Shown one piece after another: positions 63,638-64,000 of a stretch of DNA of 64,000 nucleotides; the stretch's first letter is position 1; every line of letters starts with the position of its first letter. The position numbers and the translations under genes are program-made. The DNA is taken from positions 236,132 to 300,131 of the forward strand of contig NZ_KE159715.1 of the NCBI RefSeq assembly GCF_000403455.2, given 5' to 3'. The notes beneath the pieces are model-generated. The model saw only the letters and a program-made list of their open reading frames with translations. It searched no databases and was not told where the DNA came from. This DNA comes from Dorea sp. 5-2 (GTDB taxonomy: Bacteria; Bacillota; Clostridia; Lachnospirales; Lachnospiraceae).

Positions 63638-64000
63638 ATGAAGATTTATGTAAGTGGCGCCGCACCCAGACAGGGAAACGGCAGGAAAGAGACTCCTTTT
63701 AAGTATATCAACGACGCTGCGAAGGCGGCTAGACCAGGGGATGAAGTCATTGTTGCGCCGGGGATATACAGAGAGTCCGTCGATCCGGTATGCGCCGGCC
63801 TTGAGGACGCACGCATTGTTTACCGCAGTGAAGAGCCGCTTGGCGCAGAGATCACCGGGGCAGAGCCTGCCGTGGGATGGAAGAAGTATCAGGATAACGT
63901 ATGGGTATACCGGGTAGATAACGGTGTGTTCGGAACCTATAATCCGTACACGACATACGTAGGCGGAGACTGGTATTTCGCGCCGGTGGTAAGGCATACG
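63638..64000 (+). CDS. right-handed beta-helix protein, 5' part
   Basis: The gene starts at ATG 63638 with an ideal GCAGGAGG ribosome site and runs off the window after 121 codons. The start (MKIYVSGAAPRQGNG), then TPFKYINDAAKAARPGDEVIVAPGIYRE, matches DUF1565/pectate-lyase-type beta-helix proteins that often act on carbohydrates. No signal peptide is seen. It follows the importer, and the repeat pair upstream suggests its own regulation. The full length is unknown. Confidence 0.75.
   Translation, partial: MKIYVSGAAPRQGNGRKETPFKYINDAAKAARPGDEVIVAPGIYRESVDPVCAGLEDARIVYRSEEPLGAEITGAEPAVGWKKYQDNVWVYRVDNGVFGTYNPYTTYVGGDWYFAPVVRHT

Overview
The window is 64 kb of a Gram-positive, spore-former-like genome of moderate GC. 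Gene content, gene order (pyrH-frr-uppS-cdsA-dxr-rseP), the T-box ahead of thrS, SpoIID-like and SleB-like proteins, a DUF1461 protein, DUF3842, and the single-chain PurL all fit the Lachnospiraceae (Clostridium cluster XIVa). Genus cannot be fixed by eye. The region is mainly chromosomal housekeeping; I see no prophage, insertion sequence, CRISPR array or rRNA.

Layout. 1-5.4 kb: UMP kinase, ribosome recycling factor and four envelope/isoprenoid genes in one operon. 5.4-7.1 kb: MerR regulator with a 19-bp-spacer promoter and an aldo/keto reductase with two iron-sulfur motifs. 7.1-10.7 kb: three envelope or spore-type proteins (transglutaminase-like, SpoIID-like with a peptidoglycan-binding domain, SleB-like hydrolase). 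10.7-16.3 kb: a DNA-repair block of a radical SAM protein, its partner protein, and a nuclease-helicase, headed by a promoter carrying two LexA-type boxes, then a DUF1461 membrane protein. 16.4-20.2 kb: purL. 20.3-26.2 kb: a cyclic-di-GMP/phosphorelay cluster (PilZ protein, hybrid kinase, receiver-HD-GYP-GGDEF enzyme, HPt). 26.3-27.9 kb: an unlisted 53-codon repeat-peptide ORF directly ahead of gdhA. 28.0-29.5 kb: tRNA-Met, tRNA-Val and aroC on the minus strand. 29.7-33.1 kb: L,D-transpeptidase, tgt, yajC. 33.1-35.8 kb: ABC-F protein and patatin-like lipase, divergent.

35.8-42.7 kb: amino-acid block leuB-ilvD-ilvB-serC-serA (branched-chain amino acids and serine), without an ilvN. 42.8-45.5 kb: secreted polysaccharide deacetylase and a divergent PRPP synthetase. 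45.7-50.1 kb: DUF512 radical SAM protein, der, plsY, gpsA (ribosome assembly and phospholipid start steps). 50.3-54.3 kb: membrane protein, metallophosphoesterase and QueG-like iron-sulfur protein. 54.3-57.1 kb: T-box, thrS, DUF3842. 57.3-63.5 kb: larB followed by a four-gene family-5 ABC importer that may carry nickel. The window ends inside a beta-helix protein gene at 63638.

The items most worth a second look are the doubly LexA-boxed repair operon, the 11-residue-repeat small ORF in front of gdhA, the larB-importer linkage, and the phosphorelay that feeds a dual-domain cyclic-di-GMP enzyme. Family names come from motif recognition by eye; no database search was run.
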